From Ammoniphilus sp. YIM 78166 (GTDB taxonomy: Bacteria > Bacillota > Bacilli > Aneurinibacillales > RAOX-1), in contig NZ_SDLR01000004.1 in assembly GCF_004522215.1 (NCBI RefSeq), positions 248,001 to 312,000 on the forward strand: a stretch of 64,000 bases of DNA, written 5' to 3'. The notes below the pieces were generated by a model, which was not told where the DNA came from, made no database searches, and saw nothing but the letters and a program-made list of their open reading frames with translations. The position numbers and the translations under genes are program-made. This document shows positions 1 through 9,073 of the stretch, in pieces (within the stretch, counting starts at the first letter, position 1; each line of letters begins with the position of its first letter).

Positions 1-1174
1 TGTTCAAGTCACCCTTAAGTTCTCCTACTGGGCTCGCCATGTACTCAATAGTCGCTTGGTGTTCAACCTTTACTGCCTCTTCAATGTTTTTGTCGGAATC
101 CGCAGCCGATTCTTTATTCACGACAATCGGACGCAGAAGGGCTTTACCTTCGTTTACCTTCCACTTGCCATCTACTTTCTCGATTTGCAAGTCGATCAAC
201 CCTAAGTTATCTCCCCATGAACCTGGCATTAAGGTTGGTACACCATTTATGGTTCCATTGGTGTTGTCAATGCCATTGCCATCTGGGAACACTTTGTTTC
301 CTACAGCTGGGAACTTTTGATGTTGGTGTCCCGTAACGATGGCATCAATGCCTTCCACTTGGCTCAAATAATAGCCCGCATTCTCCATTCCCTCAGTATA
401 AGGCTTAAGATTTTGGTTCTGGTCGAACTCGGCTATACCGGAGTGAGCAAGGACAACCACGAGGTCAGCACCAGCTGCTTTCATTTGTGGGACAACTTCC
501 CGAGCTGATTTAACAATATCTTTCACATCTAGTTTTCCTTCAAGATACTTCTTATCCCAGCTTAAGATTTGTGGAGGTACAAATCCAGTTACCCCAATCT
601 TTATCGTATGGGTTTCTCCAACGGTGTCTACAACCTTACGCTCAAGAATCGTGAAAGGGGTAAAGTAATTCTTACCGGTTGCCTTGTCGATGACATTCGC
701 GTTGACATAGGGGAATTGCGCCCCAGCTAGTGTAAGGTCCATGAACTCTAAACCGTAATTAAACTCATGGTTTCCTGGAGTTCCGGCATCGTACTTTAAT
801 AAATTCATGGCTCTCATCACAGGATGAACATACCCTGACTTCACTAAACCTTTGTTCTCTACATAGTCGCCTAACGGACTTCCTTGAATCGTATCTCCAT
901 TGTCTAGAAGTAGATTATTGGGGTTCTCAGAACGAGCGTGGTTAATCAAAGTAGCAGCCTTAGATAACCCAAAAGCGTTGGTTACTCCATTGCTGTAGTA
1001 ATCATAGTTTACAATGTTGGCATGGATATCGGTCGTTCCAATGATTCGGAAGTTCACAATATCCTGATTTGCTGCATAGGTAAAGTTCGGGCCAGCAAAT
1101 GGAGCGACTAGTCCTAAAACAAGAGTTGCGCTTACCATTGCTTTCTTCTTTAACAATGTTGACTTCTTCTTCAA
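1..1174 (-). CDS. Secreted 2',3'-cyclic-nucleotide 2'-phosphodiesterase / nucleotidase (partial, C-terminus outside window)
   Basis: The frame starts at TTG 1174 behind a GAGGGGG ribosome binding site and stays open to base 1, giving about 391 codons. A basic N-terminus (MKKKSTLLKKK) and a hydrophobic stretch ending near TYAA form an export signal. The metallophosphatase core is clear: GTTDIHAN, LLLDNGDTIQGSPLGDY, GNHEFNYG, LAHSGI and TGHQHQ supply the two-metal ligands. The segment near base 1 (EYMASPVGELKGDLN) is typical of the start of the substrate-specificity domain. Such enzymes hydrolyse extracellular cyclic nucleotides and nucleotides to nucleosides. That fits the nucleoside importer 3 kb away, which shares its operator. 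The exact activity (CpdB-like or 5'-nucleotidase) cannot be decided because the C-terminal part is missing. Confidence 0.9.
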   Translation of the reverse strand, partial: MKKKSTLLKKKAMVSATLVLGLVAPFAGPNFTYAANQDIVNFRIIGTTDIHANIVNYDYYSNGVTNAFGLSKAATLINHARSENPNNLLLDNGDTIQGSPLGDYVENKGLVKSGYVHPVMRAMNLLKYDAGTPGNHEFNYGLEFMDLTLAGAQFPYVNANVIDKATGKNYFTPFTILERKVVDTVGETHTIKIGVTGFVPPQILSWDKKYLEGKLDVKDIVKSAREVVPQMKAAGADLVVVLAHSGIAEFDQNQNLKPYTEGMENAGYYLSQVEGIDAIVTGHQHQKFPAVGNKVFPDGNGIDNTNGTINGVPTLMPGSWGDNLGLIDLQIEKVDGKWKVNEGKALLRPIVVNKESAADSDKNIEEAVKVEHQATIEYMASPVGELKGDLN

Positions 1175-1198
1175 CGTGCTACCCCCTCAATGGATTAA

Positions 1199-1227
1199 AT
1201 TATCATGTATTGTCTGACATCTGACAA
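1199..1227 (-). promoter_or_regulatory. Promoter with overlapping GntR-type operator for the phosphodiesterase gene
   Basis: On the minus strand TTGTCA (1222-1227) and GATAAT (1199-1204) are 17 bp apart, a good sigma-A type promoter. The palindrome TTGTCnGAnnTCnGACAA occupies 1210-1227, covering the -35 box and the spacer. The same palindrome lies in the promoter of the gntR-nup operon at 6903-6920. Repression by the GntR protein encoded at 6138-6866 is inferred. Confidence 0.7.
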
Positions 1228-1283
1228 TAATTAAATTCGACAGGGTTCATCAAAATCCTTTTTTACATATGTAAATTTATTGT

Positions 1284-1313
1284 AAAAAAGAGACTGCGAT
1301 TGGCAGTCTCTTT
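1284..1313 (-). terminator. Rho-independent terminator of the nup operon
   Basis: An 8-bp stem GAGACTGC/GCAGTCTC with a 5-nt loop spans 1290-1310. On the minus strand it is followed by a T-rich run. It lies just after the nupQ stop codon. Confidence 0.85.
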
Positions 1314-1322
1314 TCCCATTGA

Positions 1323-2288
1323 TTATCGTTGTCCTTTTTCATACGGCTTTCCGACAGCCGCTGGCGCATTGGCTTTACCGACAAGTCCTGCAAGTGCCAG
1401 GATCGTAAGAATATACGGCAGCATGGTTAGAAAGTCTGCCGGTATGTATTTCGTCAACCCTAAAACTTGTCCTACAGCAGCGAGTGCTTGTGCCATACCG
1501 AAAAAGAGGGAGGCTCCTAGCGCCCCAATCGGATGCCACTTCCCAAAGATCAAGGCAGCCAAAGACATAAACCCTTGCCCTGAAACCGTACTATGCGTAA
1601 AGTTGTTGGTAATAGCTAAAGCAATCGTTGCTCCACCCGCTGCGGCGAAAGCTCCGCTTAACAATACAGCGGTGTACCTCATCTTTATAACGTTTACACC
1701 GAGTGTGTCGGCGGCTTTAGGATGCTCTCCCACTGCTCTTAATCTCAATCCGAAAGGCGTCTTAAAAAATATATAATAGGTTACAAACGCTAAAATTACG
1801 GCTAGGTAAGACGTTGGATAAGCAATAAAGAACATTTTGCCCAGATAGGGTATATCCGAGAGAAAGGGTATCGCGATCTTTTTAAAGGGATTTTGAATCG
1901 TCGTGGTTTGAGCTGCTCCATTAAACAGCTTTTTCAGCATGAAGACAGCGAAACCAATCGCCAAAAAGTTGATCGCGACCCCGCTTACCACTTGGTCTGC
2001 ACGAAAGGAGATGGACGCCACGGCATGAGGCAGAGCAAACAAAACCCCAAACAAAATGGCAATCGCTAGTCCCAAGTAGGGAGCAAGCGGTCCAAGTCCT
2101 AATGCTTCCCCAAAAAAGATTGTCGTAACGGCAGCGGCAAACCCACCGGAAATCATCAATCCTTCTAAACCTATGTTGACCACACCGGACCGTTCCGAAA
2201 AGGCTCCACCTAATGCAGCAAAGATCAAAGGTGTTGAGTAAACGATTGTATTGTGGATAATCGTTGTAAGTATATCAAGTACGGTCAT
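1323..2288 (-). CDS. nupQ: Nucleoside ABC transporter permease NupQ-like
   Basis: This 321-residue polytopic membrane protein belongs to the BPD_transp_2 family (RbsC/YufQ type). Family motifs include GGAFSERSGVVNIGLEGLM near the N-terminus and LRAVGEHPKAADTLGVNV in the cytoplasmic coupling region. It should form one half of the heterodimeric membrane channel of a BmpA-type nucleoside importer, paired with the product of the upstream permease gene. Its start overlaps the end of that gene by 14 bp, so translation is probably coupled. It is the last gene of the operon and a terminator follows. The assignment to nucleosides rests on the complete four-gene order, binding protein-ATPase-permease-permease, which matches nupNOPQ of Bacillus. 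Confidence 0.92.
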   Translation of the reverse strand: MTVLDILTTIIHNTIVYSTPLIFAALGGAFSERSGVVNIGLEGLMISGGFAAAVTTIFFGEALGLGPLAPYLGLAIAILFGVLFALPHAVASISFRADQVVSGVAINFLAIGFAVFMLKKLFNGAAQTTTIQNPFKKIAIPFLSDIPYLGKMFFIAYPTSYLAVILAFVTYYIFFKTPFGLRLRAVGEHPKAADTLGVNVIKMRYTAVLLSGAFAAAGGATIALAITNNFTHSTVSGQGFMSLAALIFGKWHPIGALGASLFFGMAQALAAVGQVLGLTKYIPADFLTMLPYILTILALAGLVGKANAPAAVGKPYEKGQR

Positions 2289-3360
2289 ATTCCTTAGCCT
2301 CTCCTTTCGGCTTCCGGCGTGCCCATTTAACCAGCCATTTTACAGCACCATTAGCGGCCACGAATAGAATGGTAACTGCAATGACAATCGTAATAATTTC
2401 GGTGGGGATATGGGCTTGATGTTGCATATTGTTGGAGCCATATTGTAACGAACCAAATAAAATCGCAGCGAGAACAATGCCGATTGGATTATTAGAGCCT
2501 AAAAGAGCGACGGCAATTCCATCAAATCCATATCCAGGAGAAGCGGCATTAATGGCCATATAGCCATAAACACCCAAGCTCTCGGCAGCTCCACCGGCCC
2601 CAGCAAACAAACCGCTGATCATCATGGAAGTAACCAAGTTTCTAGGCACGTTCATTCCTGCATATTCTGAGGCAAAAGGATTATAACCTACCGCCCGCAG
2701 TTCATAGCCCCAAATAGTCCGCCAAAGAACGATATAAAATAAGAAGGCGAATACGAGAGCAATGATAATCCCTAAGTGGATACGAGAGTAATCAAATAAA
2801 GCGGATAGCGGTTCGAAACTAAGAGAAGCAGAGCTCTTAATTTTCTCTGTTCTTTCCGAAGCGGACTTCAGATAGGTGCGGATAATATAATTCACACTGA
2901 TTAGGGCAACATAGTTAAGCATAATGCTGGTAATGACTTCATGTACATGGAGCTTCGCTTTTAAGAAACCCGGAATGGCAGCCCATAATCCACCAGCCAC
3001 ACATCCCGCCAAGAAAGCAAATGGCGCATGAATATACCATGGTAAATCAAATAGGACCCCTACGGCTACCGCAGCTAAAGAACCAACAATAAACTGTCCT
3101 TCCACGCCGATATTGAATAGTCCCGTACGAAAAGCGAAAGCCACAGCTAACCCCGTAAAGATTAAGGGGGTCACTTCCCGAATCGTCTCCCCGAGGTCGT
3201 AGAGTGAGCCAAAGATTCCTGTAAATAACGCTCCATAGCCAACAATAGGGTTATAGCCACTAATGAGCATTAAAACGGCCCCTACAAGCAAACCCAAAAG
3301 GACGGCAATTAATGGTATGAAAAATGCTTGTTCCTTCTTATCAGCTGCCAACAATTTCAC
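2275..3360 (-). CDS. nupP: Nucleoside ABC transporter permease NupP-like
   Basis: This 361-residue membrane protein is the larger permease of the BmpA-type importer. It contains the family stretch TGLAVAFAFRTGLFNIGVEGQ and the coupling segment LRAVGYNPFASEYAGMNV. About nine to ten hydrophobic segments can be counted. The start is a GTG at 3360 that overlaps the ATPase gene by 20 bp, and its end overlaps nupQ by 14 bp. This is a tightly coupled operon typical of the family. The hydrophilic C-terminus (WARRKPKGEAKEYDRT) is cytoplasmic. Substrate specificity is inferred from the operon. Confidence 0.92.
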   Translation of the reverse strand: MKLLAADKKEQAFFIPLIAVLLGLLVGAVLMLISGYNPIVGYGALFTGIFGSLYDLGETIREVTPLIFTGLAVAFAFRTGLFNIGVEGQFIVGSLAAVAVGVLFDLPWYIHAPFAFLAGCVAGGLWAAIPGFLKAKLHVHEVITSIMLNYVALISVNYIIRTYLKSASERTEKIKSSASLSFEPLSALFDYSRIHLGIIIALVFAFLFYIVLWRTIWGYELRAVGYNPFASEYAGMNVPRNLVTSMMISGLFAGAGGAAESLGVYGYMAINAASPGYGFDGIAVALLGSNNPIGIVLAAILFGSLQYGSNNMQHQAHIPTEIITIVIAVTILFVAANGAVKWLVKWARRKPKGEAKEYDRT

Positions 3361-4882
3361 CTTCTTGCTTGTCTTTTCTTCCTCCAGCCATAAGGAAACC
3401 TAATTCCTGTTCTGTCGTTTCTTTCGGATTCACGATAGCAACCAATTTCCCTTCATAGATGACGGCGATTCGATCGGAAAGCTGCATAACCTCTTCCAGT
3501 TCAAAAGAAACCAAAAGAATGGCTTTTCCCTGATCTCTTTGTTCAATCAAACGTTTATGTATAAACTCAATGGCTCCTACATCTACTCCGCGAGTCGGCT
3601 GAGCCGCGATGAGCAGCTTCGGATCTCTATCGATTTCCCTGGCGATAATCGCCTTCTGTTGATTTCCTCCAGACAAAGAACGTGCCAATGTCTGTTCACT
3701 TGGCGTTCGGACATCATACTCTTCAATTAATTTTTTGGCATAGCTAAACACCGCATGATAATCAACCAATCCACTCTTAGAAAAAGGTTCCTTATAATAC
3801 GTTTCTAACACCATGTTTTCCCCGATGCTAAAATCAAGGACTAATCCTCTCTTATGACGATCCTCCGGAATATGAGAAACACCTGCTTCAATTATCGTTC
3901 TAGGGGACCGATTCGTCAGGTTTTGATTGTTTAAGGTGATAGTCCCAGAGGATACCTTCCGTAGGCCCGTAATCGCTTCGATCAATTCGGATTGGCCGTT
4001 CCCGTCCACTCCAGCAATACCGACAATCTCACCGGCTCTTACCTCTAAGTGAATGCCATCTAGTACATGGATCCCTTTTTCATTGGATGATTTTACATCT
4101 TGCATACTTAAGACCACAGGGCCAGGCACAGCCTCTTGCTTCTTCACTTCAAACGAAACTTCTTTTCCAACCATCATGGCCGCAAGCTTATTCGGGTTCG
4201 TCTCATTTGTCGCTACCGAACCCACGACCTTTCCCCTTCTTATCACGGTCACCATATCGGATACCGCCATAATTTCTTTTAGCTTATGGGTGATGAGTAT
4301 AATGGATTTTCCTTCTTGGACCAGATTTTTCATGATGACCATGAGCTCTTCGATTTCCTGGGGCGTAAGGACAGCCGTAGGCTCATCAAAAATTAGAATC
4401 TCGGCTCCTCGATACAATGTCTTTAATATTTCCACCCGTTGTTGCATCCCCACCGAGATCTCAGAAATTCGAGCATCCGCATTCACCGACAAACCATATC
4501 GCTCGGAGATCTCCACGACCTTTTTTCTGGCTAATTTGCGATCAATGGATCCATTCTGAGTAGGTTCACTTCCCAGGATGATGTTTTCCGTAACGGTAAA
4601 TGGCTCCACAAGCATAAAATGCTGATGAACCATACCGATTCCCAATCGATTGGCATCGTTCGGGCTTTGGATTCTTACTTTCTCTCCGCGAATCAGAACG
4701 TCCCCTTCATCCTGTTCATACAAGCCGAACAGGATATTCATCAGCGTGGATTTTCCAGCTCCATTTTCCCCTAGCAGCGCATGAATTTCCCCTTTTTTTA
4801 CTGCAAAGGAAACATTATTGTTGGCGATGATACCAGGAAATCGTTTAGTAATTCCCCTCATTTCTACAACTATATCCGACAT
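3341..4882 (-). CDS. nupO: Nucleoside ABC transporter ATP-binding protein NupO-like (two ABC domains)
   Basis: This 513-residue protein has two fused nucleotide-binding domains, as in the sugar/nucleoside MglA-like ATPases. Domain 1 has the Walker A motif GENGAGKST, a degenerate signature (ISVGMQQRVEI) and Walker B ILIFDEPTAVL. Domain 2 has the altered Walker A GVDGNGQSE, the signature LSGGNQQK and a Walker B region LLIAAQPTRGVDVGA. One canonical and one degenerate site is normal for this family. The ATG at 4882 follows AAGGGGTGGTG. It energises uptake through the two downstream permeases. About 170 bp with a hairpin separate it from nupN. Confidence 0.93.
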   Translation of the reverse strand: MSDIVVEMRGITKRFPGIIANNNVSFAVKKGEIHALLGENGAGKSTLMNILFGLYEQDEGDVLIRGEKVRIQSPNDANRLGIGMVHQHFMLVEPFTVTENIILGSEPTQNGSIDRKLARKKVVEISERYGLSVNADARISEISVGMQQRVEILKTLYRGAEILIFDEPTAVLTPQEIEELMVIMKNLVQEGKSIILITHKLKEIMAVSDMVTVIRRGKVVGSVATNETNPNKLAAMMVGKEVSFEVKKQEAVPGPVVLSMQDVKSSNEKGIHVLDGIHLEVRAGEIVGIAGVDGNGQSELIEAITGLRKVSSGTITLNNQNLTNRSPRTIIEAGVSHIPEDRHKRGLVLDFSIGENMVLETYYKEPFSKSGLVDYHAVFSYAKKLIEEYDVRTPSEQTLARSLSGGNQQKAIIAREIDRDPKLLIAAQPTRGVDVGAIEFIHKRLIEQRDQGKAILLVSFELEEVMQLSDRIAVIYEGKLVAIVNPKETTEQELGFLMAGGRKDKQEGEIVGS

Positions 4883-4990
4883 GTTTCACCACCCCTTACA
4901 TTCCAACTAAACTAAAGAAAAACTTGGCTGGCGCTAAGCCTTAAAAGGCGTTAGGCGGCAGTTTATCCATTCTTATCTGCCTAGGTAAAA

Positions 4991-5025
4991 CACAGGACTA
5001 GATTGTTTAACAACCTAGTCCTGTG
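4991..5025 (-). terminator. Hairpin between nupN and nupO (attenuator)
   Basis: A perfect 11-bp stem CACAGGACTAG/CTAGTCCTGTG surrounds a 13-nt loop, 32 bp after the nupN stop codon. On the minus strand it is followed by a short mixed T/A run. A partial terminator here would leave more binding protein than membrane components, as is common in ABC importer operons; this role is inferred. Confidence 0.65.
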
Positions 5026-5056
5026 TAGTATTCACTATGGCAACATTTTACATGTA

Positions 5057-6124
5057 TTACTTAAACTCATTAAATTCAGCTTCTGTTTGAGGAACCTTGA
5101 TTTCTCCAGCTTTAATTTTTCCTTCGTATTCCTTCACAATGTCCAGGACGTCCGCTGGAACATTCTTATCGGAAGTAGGAGCAATAGCTACCCCTTCTTC
5201 AGCTAAACCGAGAACTGTTTCTTTTCCACCAGGGAACTGACCATTCTTCAATTGCTCAGATACCGTGAAAACCGCTACATCTACTCGCTTAACCATGGAG
5301 CTTAACGTTCTTTCTGGGGCTAAGAAGGATTGGTCTTTATCTACACCAATAACCCAAACATTCCCGCGTTCCTTCGCTTCGGCAAATACGCCATCACCAG
5401 TTGCACCAGAAGCATGGAAGATGATATCAACCCCACTGTCATACATCGTTGCAGCAAAGGTTTTACCTTGGTCCGGCTTATCGAATGCACCCACATAGTT
5501 TACAATAACTTGAGCATCAGGATTAACAGCCTTAACCCCTGCTCTGAATCCATATTCAAACTTCTCAATAAGAGCGAACTTCATCCCGCCAACAAATCCA
5601 ACCTTATTCGATTGGGTCATCTTACCGGCGATAACTCCCATCAAGAAAGATCCTTCATGTTCTTTAAACGTAACCGCTGCTACATTGGGAGGAATTTCTC
5701 CACCTAAATTGGAATCGATAATCCCAAAATTAGCGTCTGGAATACTCTTCGATACATTAGAGATGGCATCTTCCATTAAGAAGCCAATCCCCCATGTTAG
5801 GTTTGTACCGCCGCGTGCAAAGCGGTTTAAGTTCGGCTCATAGTCAGCATCTGACTTAGATTCCGCGTATTGAGCTTCCACTCCAAGATCACTCTGGGCT
5901 TTTTGCAATCCTTCCCATGCCGATTCATTAAAGGAATTGTCATTTACTCCACCTACGTCCGTAACCATGCCTATCTTTAATTTCTCTGCTGCATCCGGTT
6001 GCGGAGCTTCTGTACCTTGTTGTGGTGCTGGTTGTTGAGCTTGGTTACCCCCGCCGCATCCTGCTAAAACGCCAGCTGTAACAAGCAAAGTAGCCATGAA
6101 AACAGATAAACCTTTCTTTAACAT
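5057..6124 (-). CDS. nupN: BmpA-family nucleoside-binding lipoprotein NupN-like
   Basis: This 355-residue lipoprotein starts at ATG 6124 behind GGGGGTAACACAT. The frame is open further upstream, but only this start gives a lipoprotein signal (MLKKGLSVFMATLLVTAG followed by the lipobox VLAGC). The mature part has the BMP-family features KIGMVTDVGGVNDNSFNESAWEG, FGIIDSNLGG and a DxxFHASGATGDGVF-like segment. It captures nucleosides outside the membrane and delivers them to the permeases encoded downstream. A QQPAPQQGTEAPQP linker follows the lipid-modified cysteine. The gntR gene ends only 13 bp upstream, so regulator and transporter form one operon. Confidence 0.93.
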   Translation of the reverse strand: MLKKGLSVFMATLLVTAGVLAGCGGGNQAQQPAPQQGTEAPQPDAAEKLKIGMVTDVGGVNDNSFNESAWEGLQKAQSDLGVEAQYAESKSDADYEPNLNRFARGGTNLTWGIGFLMEDAISNVSKSIPDANFGIIDSNLGGEIPPNVAAVTFKEHEGSFLMGVIAGKMTQSNKVGFVGGMKFALIEKFEYGFRAGVKAVNPDAQVIVNYVGAFDKPDQGKTFAATMYDSGVDIIFHASGATGDGVFAEAKERGNVWVIGVDKDQSFLAPERTLSSMVKRVDVAVFTVSEQLKNGQFPGGKETVLGLAEEGVAIAPTSDKNVPADVLDIVKEYEGKIKAGEIKVPQTEAEFNEFK

Positions 6125-6137
6125 ATGTGTTACCCCC

Positions 6138-6866
6138 TTAATTTTTTCTTCGACGAACAACGGAGAACTTAAACTTGTTCGCACGAAAATAATTGTTGGA
6201 ATATATGATCGGCCTGTCCAATCGATCATAGTGCAGTTGATTGAGGACAAGCAGACTTTCCCCCGGTTCGCAGTGTAATAGGTTAGAGATCTGAGCATCG
6301 TAGCCAATGGCCGAGATGTCTGACCTTGCGTACTGGATCTCTAGATTCGTTGATTCCTTTAGATCCTCAAATAGAGATTGATGCTTGTACGAAAAATCCT
6401 CTGGTAAAAACTTGGCGGGAATCTTATCAATACAAAATATTACATTCTCATTATTTGCCGTACGTATCCTTTTTAAAAGTAAAACTTTTTCTCTGGGCTG
6501 AAGCTGAAGTCTAGCTTGATCCTTTTCTTCTACTTCTACCAGCTCGATGCTCAACATCACAGCCCCTGGCTTCTGGCCATTTCTCTCAATCATCTCCGTG
6601 ATGCTAAGTAGTTCCTCAATACCACCAGCAATGACAGGATTGATCTTGATAAAGGTTCCTACACCATGCATCCGTTCTACTACATTTTCCTCTTCGAGTA
6701 CCCTTAAGGCTTCACGTAAAGTAGCTCGACTCACTCCTAATGACTTCGCCAACTTAGGCTCCGGAGGAAGCTGTTGTCCGGGCTGGAAACGCTCTAGCTG
6801 GATCTCTTCTTTAAGTTTATCGACCACTTTCATGTATAGAGGGCGAGGATCAGGGTTAATGATCAT
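6138..6866 (-). CDS. GntR/HutC-family transcriptional regulator of the nup operon
   Basis: This 242-residue protein has an N-terminal winged helix (residues about 5-70, with KLAKSLGVSRATLREALRVLEEENVVERMHGVGTF) and a C-terminal UTRA effector domain of the HutC subfamily (GYDAQISNLLHCEPGESLLVLNQLHYDRLDRPIIYSNNYFRANKFKF). It is first in the operon with nupNOPQ. An 18-bp palindrome sits between its own -35 and -10 boxes and recurs in the nucleotidase promoter. It is therefore probably an autoregulated repressor that responds to a nucleoside or a breakdown product. Effector and regulon are inferred. ATG 6866 follows GGAGGAGGATATCAAG. Confidence 0.88.
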   Translation of the reverse strand: MIINPDPRPLYMKVVDKLKEEIQLERFQPGQQLPPEPKLAKSLGVSRATLREALRVLEEENVVERMHGVGTFIKINPVIAGGIEELLSITEMIERNGQKPGAVMLSIELVEVEEKDQARLQLQPREKVLLLKRIRTANNENVIFCIDKIPAKFLPEDFSYKHQSLFEDLKESTNLEIQYARSDISAIGYDAQISNLLHCEPGESLLVLNQLHYDRLDRPIIYSNNYFRANKFKFSVVRRRKN

Positions 6867-6898
6867 CTTGATATCCTCCTCCTAGATGTCCCACACTT

Positions 6899-6927
6899 AT
6901 TCTAGTCTGATGTCTGACAAATATCAA
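6899..6927 (-). promoter_or_regulatory. Promoter and operator of the gntR-nupNOPQ operon
   Basis: On the minus strand TTGATA (6922-6927) and TAGAAT (6899-6904) are separated by exactly 17 bp. The palindrome TAGTCnGAnnTCnGACAA fills the spacer at 6903-6920. It matches the copy at 1210-1227 at all symmetric positions but one. An operator inside the spacer would give repression. Confidence 0.72.
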
Positions 6928-7001
6928 GTGAATTTTTCCATAATGTGCGTGTTGACGATACGTAAACCCATGGATGGTCTGTCCGCGGGTTTACACATAT
7001 C

Positions 7002-9041
7002 TTAAGACAATTTTTTCTCTACTTCATAAACGGGCATCGGCTTACAAAAGAAGTATCCCTGAACGGCGTCACACTGATTGTCAACAAAGAATTTAAGCTC
7101 TTCCTCCGTTTCTACGCCTTCCGCTATGACTTTAAGATTCAGTCCATGCGCCATCTCGATAATCGCGCGGGCAATGGCAGCATTACGAGGATCATGGATA
7201 ATGTCTTTGACAAACGAACGGTCAATCTTTAATCGATCAACAGGATATTTTTTTAAATAGCTTAGTGAAGAATAGCCTGTACCAAAATCGTCAATCGATA
7301 CCGTTACTCCTAATTTACGAATCTCATTAATCGTTTTGATATTGCTGTCTATATGATTAAGACTAATCCCTTCTGTTATTTCAAGCTCTAAATAAGCAGG
7401 ATCCAGCCCACTATGGCGAAGGATACGAGCGATTGTGCTAGGCAGAAACTTATCTATTAACTGCCTAGGAGATAAATTAACCGCGATTTTTAAAGGCTGA
7501 AAACCTTGACTTTGCCATGCTTTATTTTGCCTGCAAACCGTCTCGATAATCCACTCCCCTATGGGAACAATCAGTCCGGTTTCCTCGGCGAGAGGAATAA
7601 ATTGAGTGGGGGAGACAATCCCCAGCTCAGGGTGATTCCAACGCAGCAGAGCCTCCATACTCATGATCTTCCGAGAATGAACATCAATTTGAGGTTGATA
7701 GTAAACCATAAACTCCCCGCGTTCTAGCGCCTTATGCAAACTGTTTTCCAACAAGATCTTTTCCGTAGTGGCCTTTTTCATCTCGGGTTCGAAAAATTGA
7801 TAGGTATTACCAATCTCCTTAGCACAGTACATAGCGGCATCCGCATTCTTGATTAGCGTTTCAAGATCCACTCCATCCTCAGGATAAACACTAATCCCAA
7901 TACTTGTCGTAATAAAAAATTCTTGCTCATCCAACTGAAAAGGAGTCGAGAAAGCGTGAAAGATTTTTTCTGCCACCTTTGCGGCATCTTTCGCCTCCAG
8001 GATATTGGATAGAAGAACGGTAAATTCATCTCCTCCAAGTCTAGCTACTGTATCGCTTTTTCTCACACACTTTTTCAATCGTGCCGCCACGCTCTGTAAT
8101 AATTGATCCCCTACCCCATGGCCATAGGTGTCATTGATCCATTTAAAACGATCTAGATCCAGAAACATAACAGCCACTTGCCTGCCCACTCGTTGCGCTT
8201 GCAGCAACGCCTGGCTGAGTCGATCGTGAAATAAGAAGCGGTTAGGAAGCTCGGTTAACACGTCATAATGAGCAAGGAATTTCAAATGTTCTTCTGACTT
8301 TTTCCGCTCTGTAATATCAGAGAACATTCCTACATAGTTCGTAATGTTGCCATTCTCATCCCTAACGGTGTTAATACTCAACCATTCAGGGTAAACCTCC
8401 CCACTCTTCCTCCGGTTCCATATCTCCCCTTGCCAGCTTCCTTTTTCATAAATGGTGGTCCACATTTCAATATAAAATTCAGTCCCATGCTGAGTGGAAG
8501 AAAGCATACTAGGCTTACGTCCGATGGCTTCCTCCGGGAGGTAGCCCGTTGTTAAGGTAAAAGCAGGATTAACCCAAAGAATAGTACCTTTTGTGTCTGT
8601 AATAATGATACCCTCACTGGTATTTTCAAATATCCTGCTATACAAATGCAGCTTTTCTTCGGTTCGCTTACGATCCGTAATGTCTGAAAAAATCCCCACA
8701 TAATGTGTAATTTCACCACGCTCATTTCGAACCGTATCAATCATAAGCCACTCTAAGTAGATCTCACCATTCTTCCGGCGATTCCATATCTCTCCTTGCC
8801 ATGTTCCTTTTTCATAGACGGATGCCCACATCTCCACATAAAAGCTCGGCTCTTGCTTACCAGACTGCAGTATACTAGGGGACTTTCCTCTTACCTCTTC
8901 TTCTTGATATCCTGTCGTCAAAGTGAACGCCCGATTCACGGAGAGAATGGAACCCTGCTTATCTGTAATCACAATTCCCTCTTGTACATTCTGAAATACT
9001 GTTAAGTATAGATCTGCCCGATTCAAGATCATCGCATCCAT
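7002..9041 (-). CDS. PAS-PAS-GGDEF-EAL cyclic-di-GMP signalling protein
   Basis: This soluble protein has 679 residues from ATG 9041, which follows AAGGGGTGA; a TTG 24 bp further upstream is also in frame. It has two PAS/PAC sensor modules (residues about 5-130 and 130-250), each with a WNRRKxGE stretch. These are followed by a GGDEF domain with intact LGGDEF, and an EAL domain with MEALLRW, DDFGTGYSSL and the KIDRSFV segment. Both catalytic signatures are intact, so it could make and/or degrade c-di-GMP. There are no membrane segments, so the PAS domains probably sense a cytoplasmic cue. It is last in an operon with a PP2C phosphatase, an anti-sigma-type kinase and a STAS protein, only about 30 bp after the STAS stop codon. 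A PilZ gene, a possible c-di-GMP receptor, lies 7.5 kb away. Confidence 0.93.
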   Translation of the reverse strand: MDAMILNRADLYLTVFQNVQEGIVITDKQGSILSVNRAFTLTTGYQEEEVRGKSPSILQSGKQEPSFYVEMWASVYEKGTWQGEIWNRRKNGEIYLEWLMIDTVRNERGEITHYVGIFSDITDRKRTEEKLHLYSRIFENTSEGIIITDTKGTILWVNPAFTLTTGYLPEEAIGRKPSMLSSTQHGTEFYIEMWTTIYEKGSWQGEIWNRRKSGEVYPEWLSINTVRDENGNITNYVGMFSDITERKKSEEHLKFLAHYDVLTELPNRFLFHDRLSQALLQAQRVGRQVAVMFLDLDRFKWINDTYGHGVGDQLLQSVAARLKKCVRKSDTVARLGGDEFTVLLSNILEAKDAAKVAEKIFHAFSTPFQLDEQEFFITTSIGISVYPEDGVDLETLIKNADAAMYCAKEIGNTYQFFEPEMKKATTEKILLENSLHKALERGEFMVYYQPQIDVHSRKIMSMEALLRWNHPELGIVSPTQFIPLAEETGLIVPIGEWIIETVCRQNKAWQSQGFQPLKIAVNLSPRQLIDKFLPSTIARILRHSGLDPAYLELEITEGISLNHIDSNIKTINEIRKLGVTVSIDDFGTGYSSLSYLKKYPVDRLKIDRSFVKDIIHDPRNAAIARAIIEMAHGLNLKVIAEGVETEEELKFFVDNQCDAVQGYFFCKPMPVYEVEKKLS

Positions 9042-9073
9042 TCTCTCACCCCTTGGCCGAATCAAGCCGAAAT

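Noticed and set aside
1300..1776. 158-codon plus-strand frame
   Set aside because: It lies antisense within nupQ, has no family resemblance and no ribosome binding site.
4053..4559. 168-codon plus-strand frame
   Set aside because: It is antisense to the nupO coding sequence; the latter has full ABC motifs.
5057..6307. Longer 416-residue version of the BmpA-family protein
   Set aside because: The extension overlaps the gntR gene and buries the lipoprotein signal; ATG 6124 has a good ribosome binding site and gives a proper signal.
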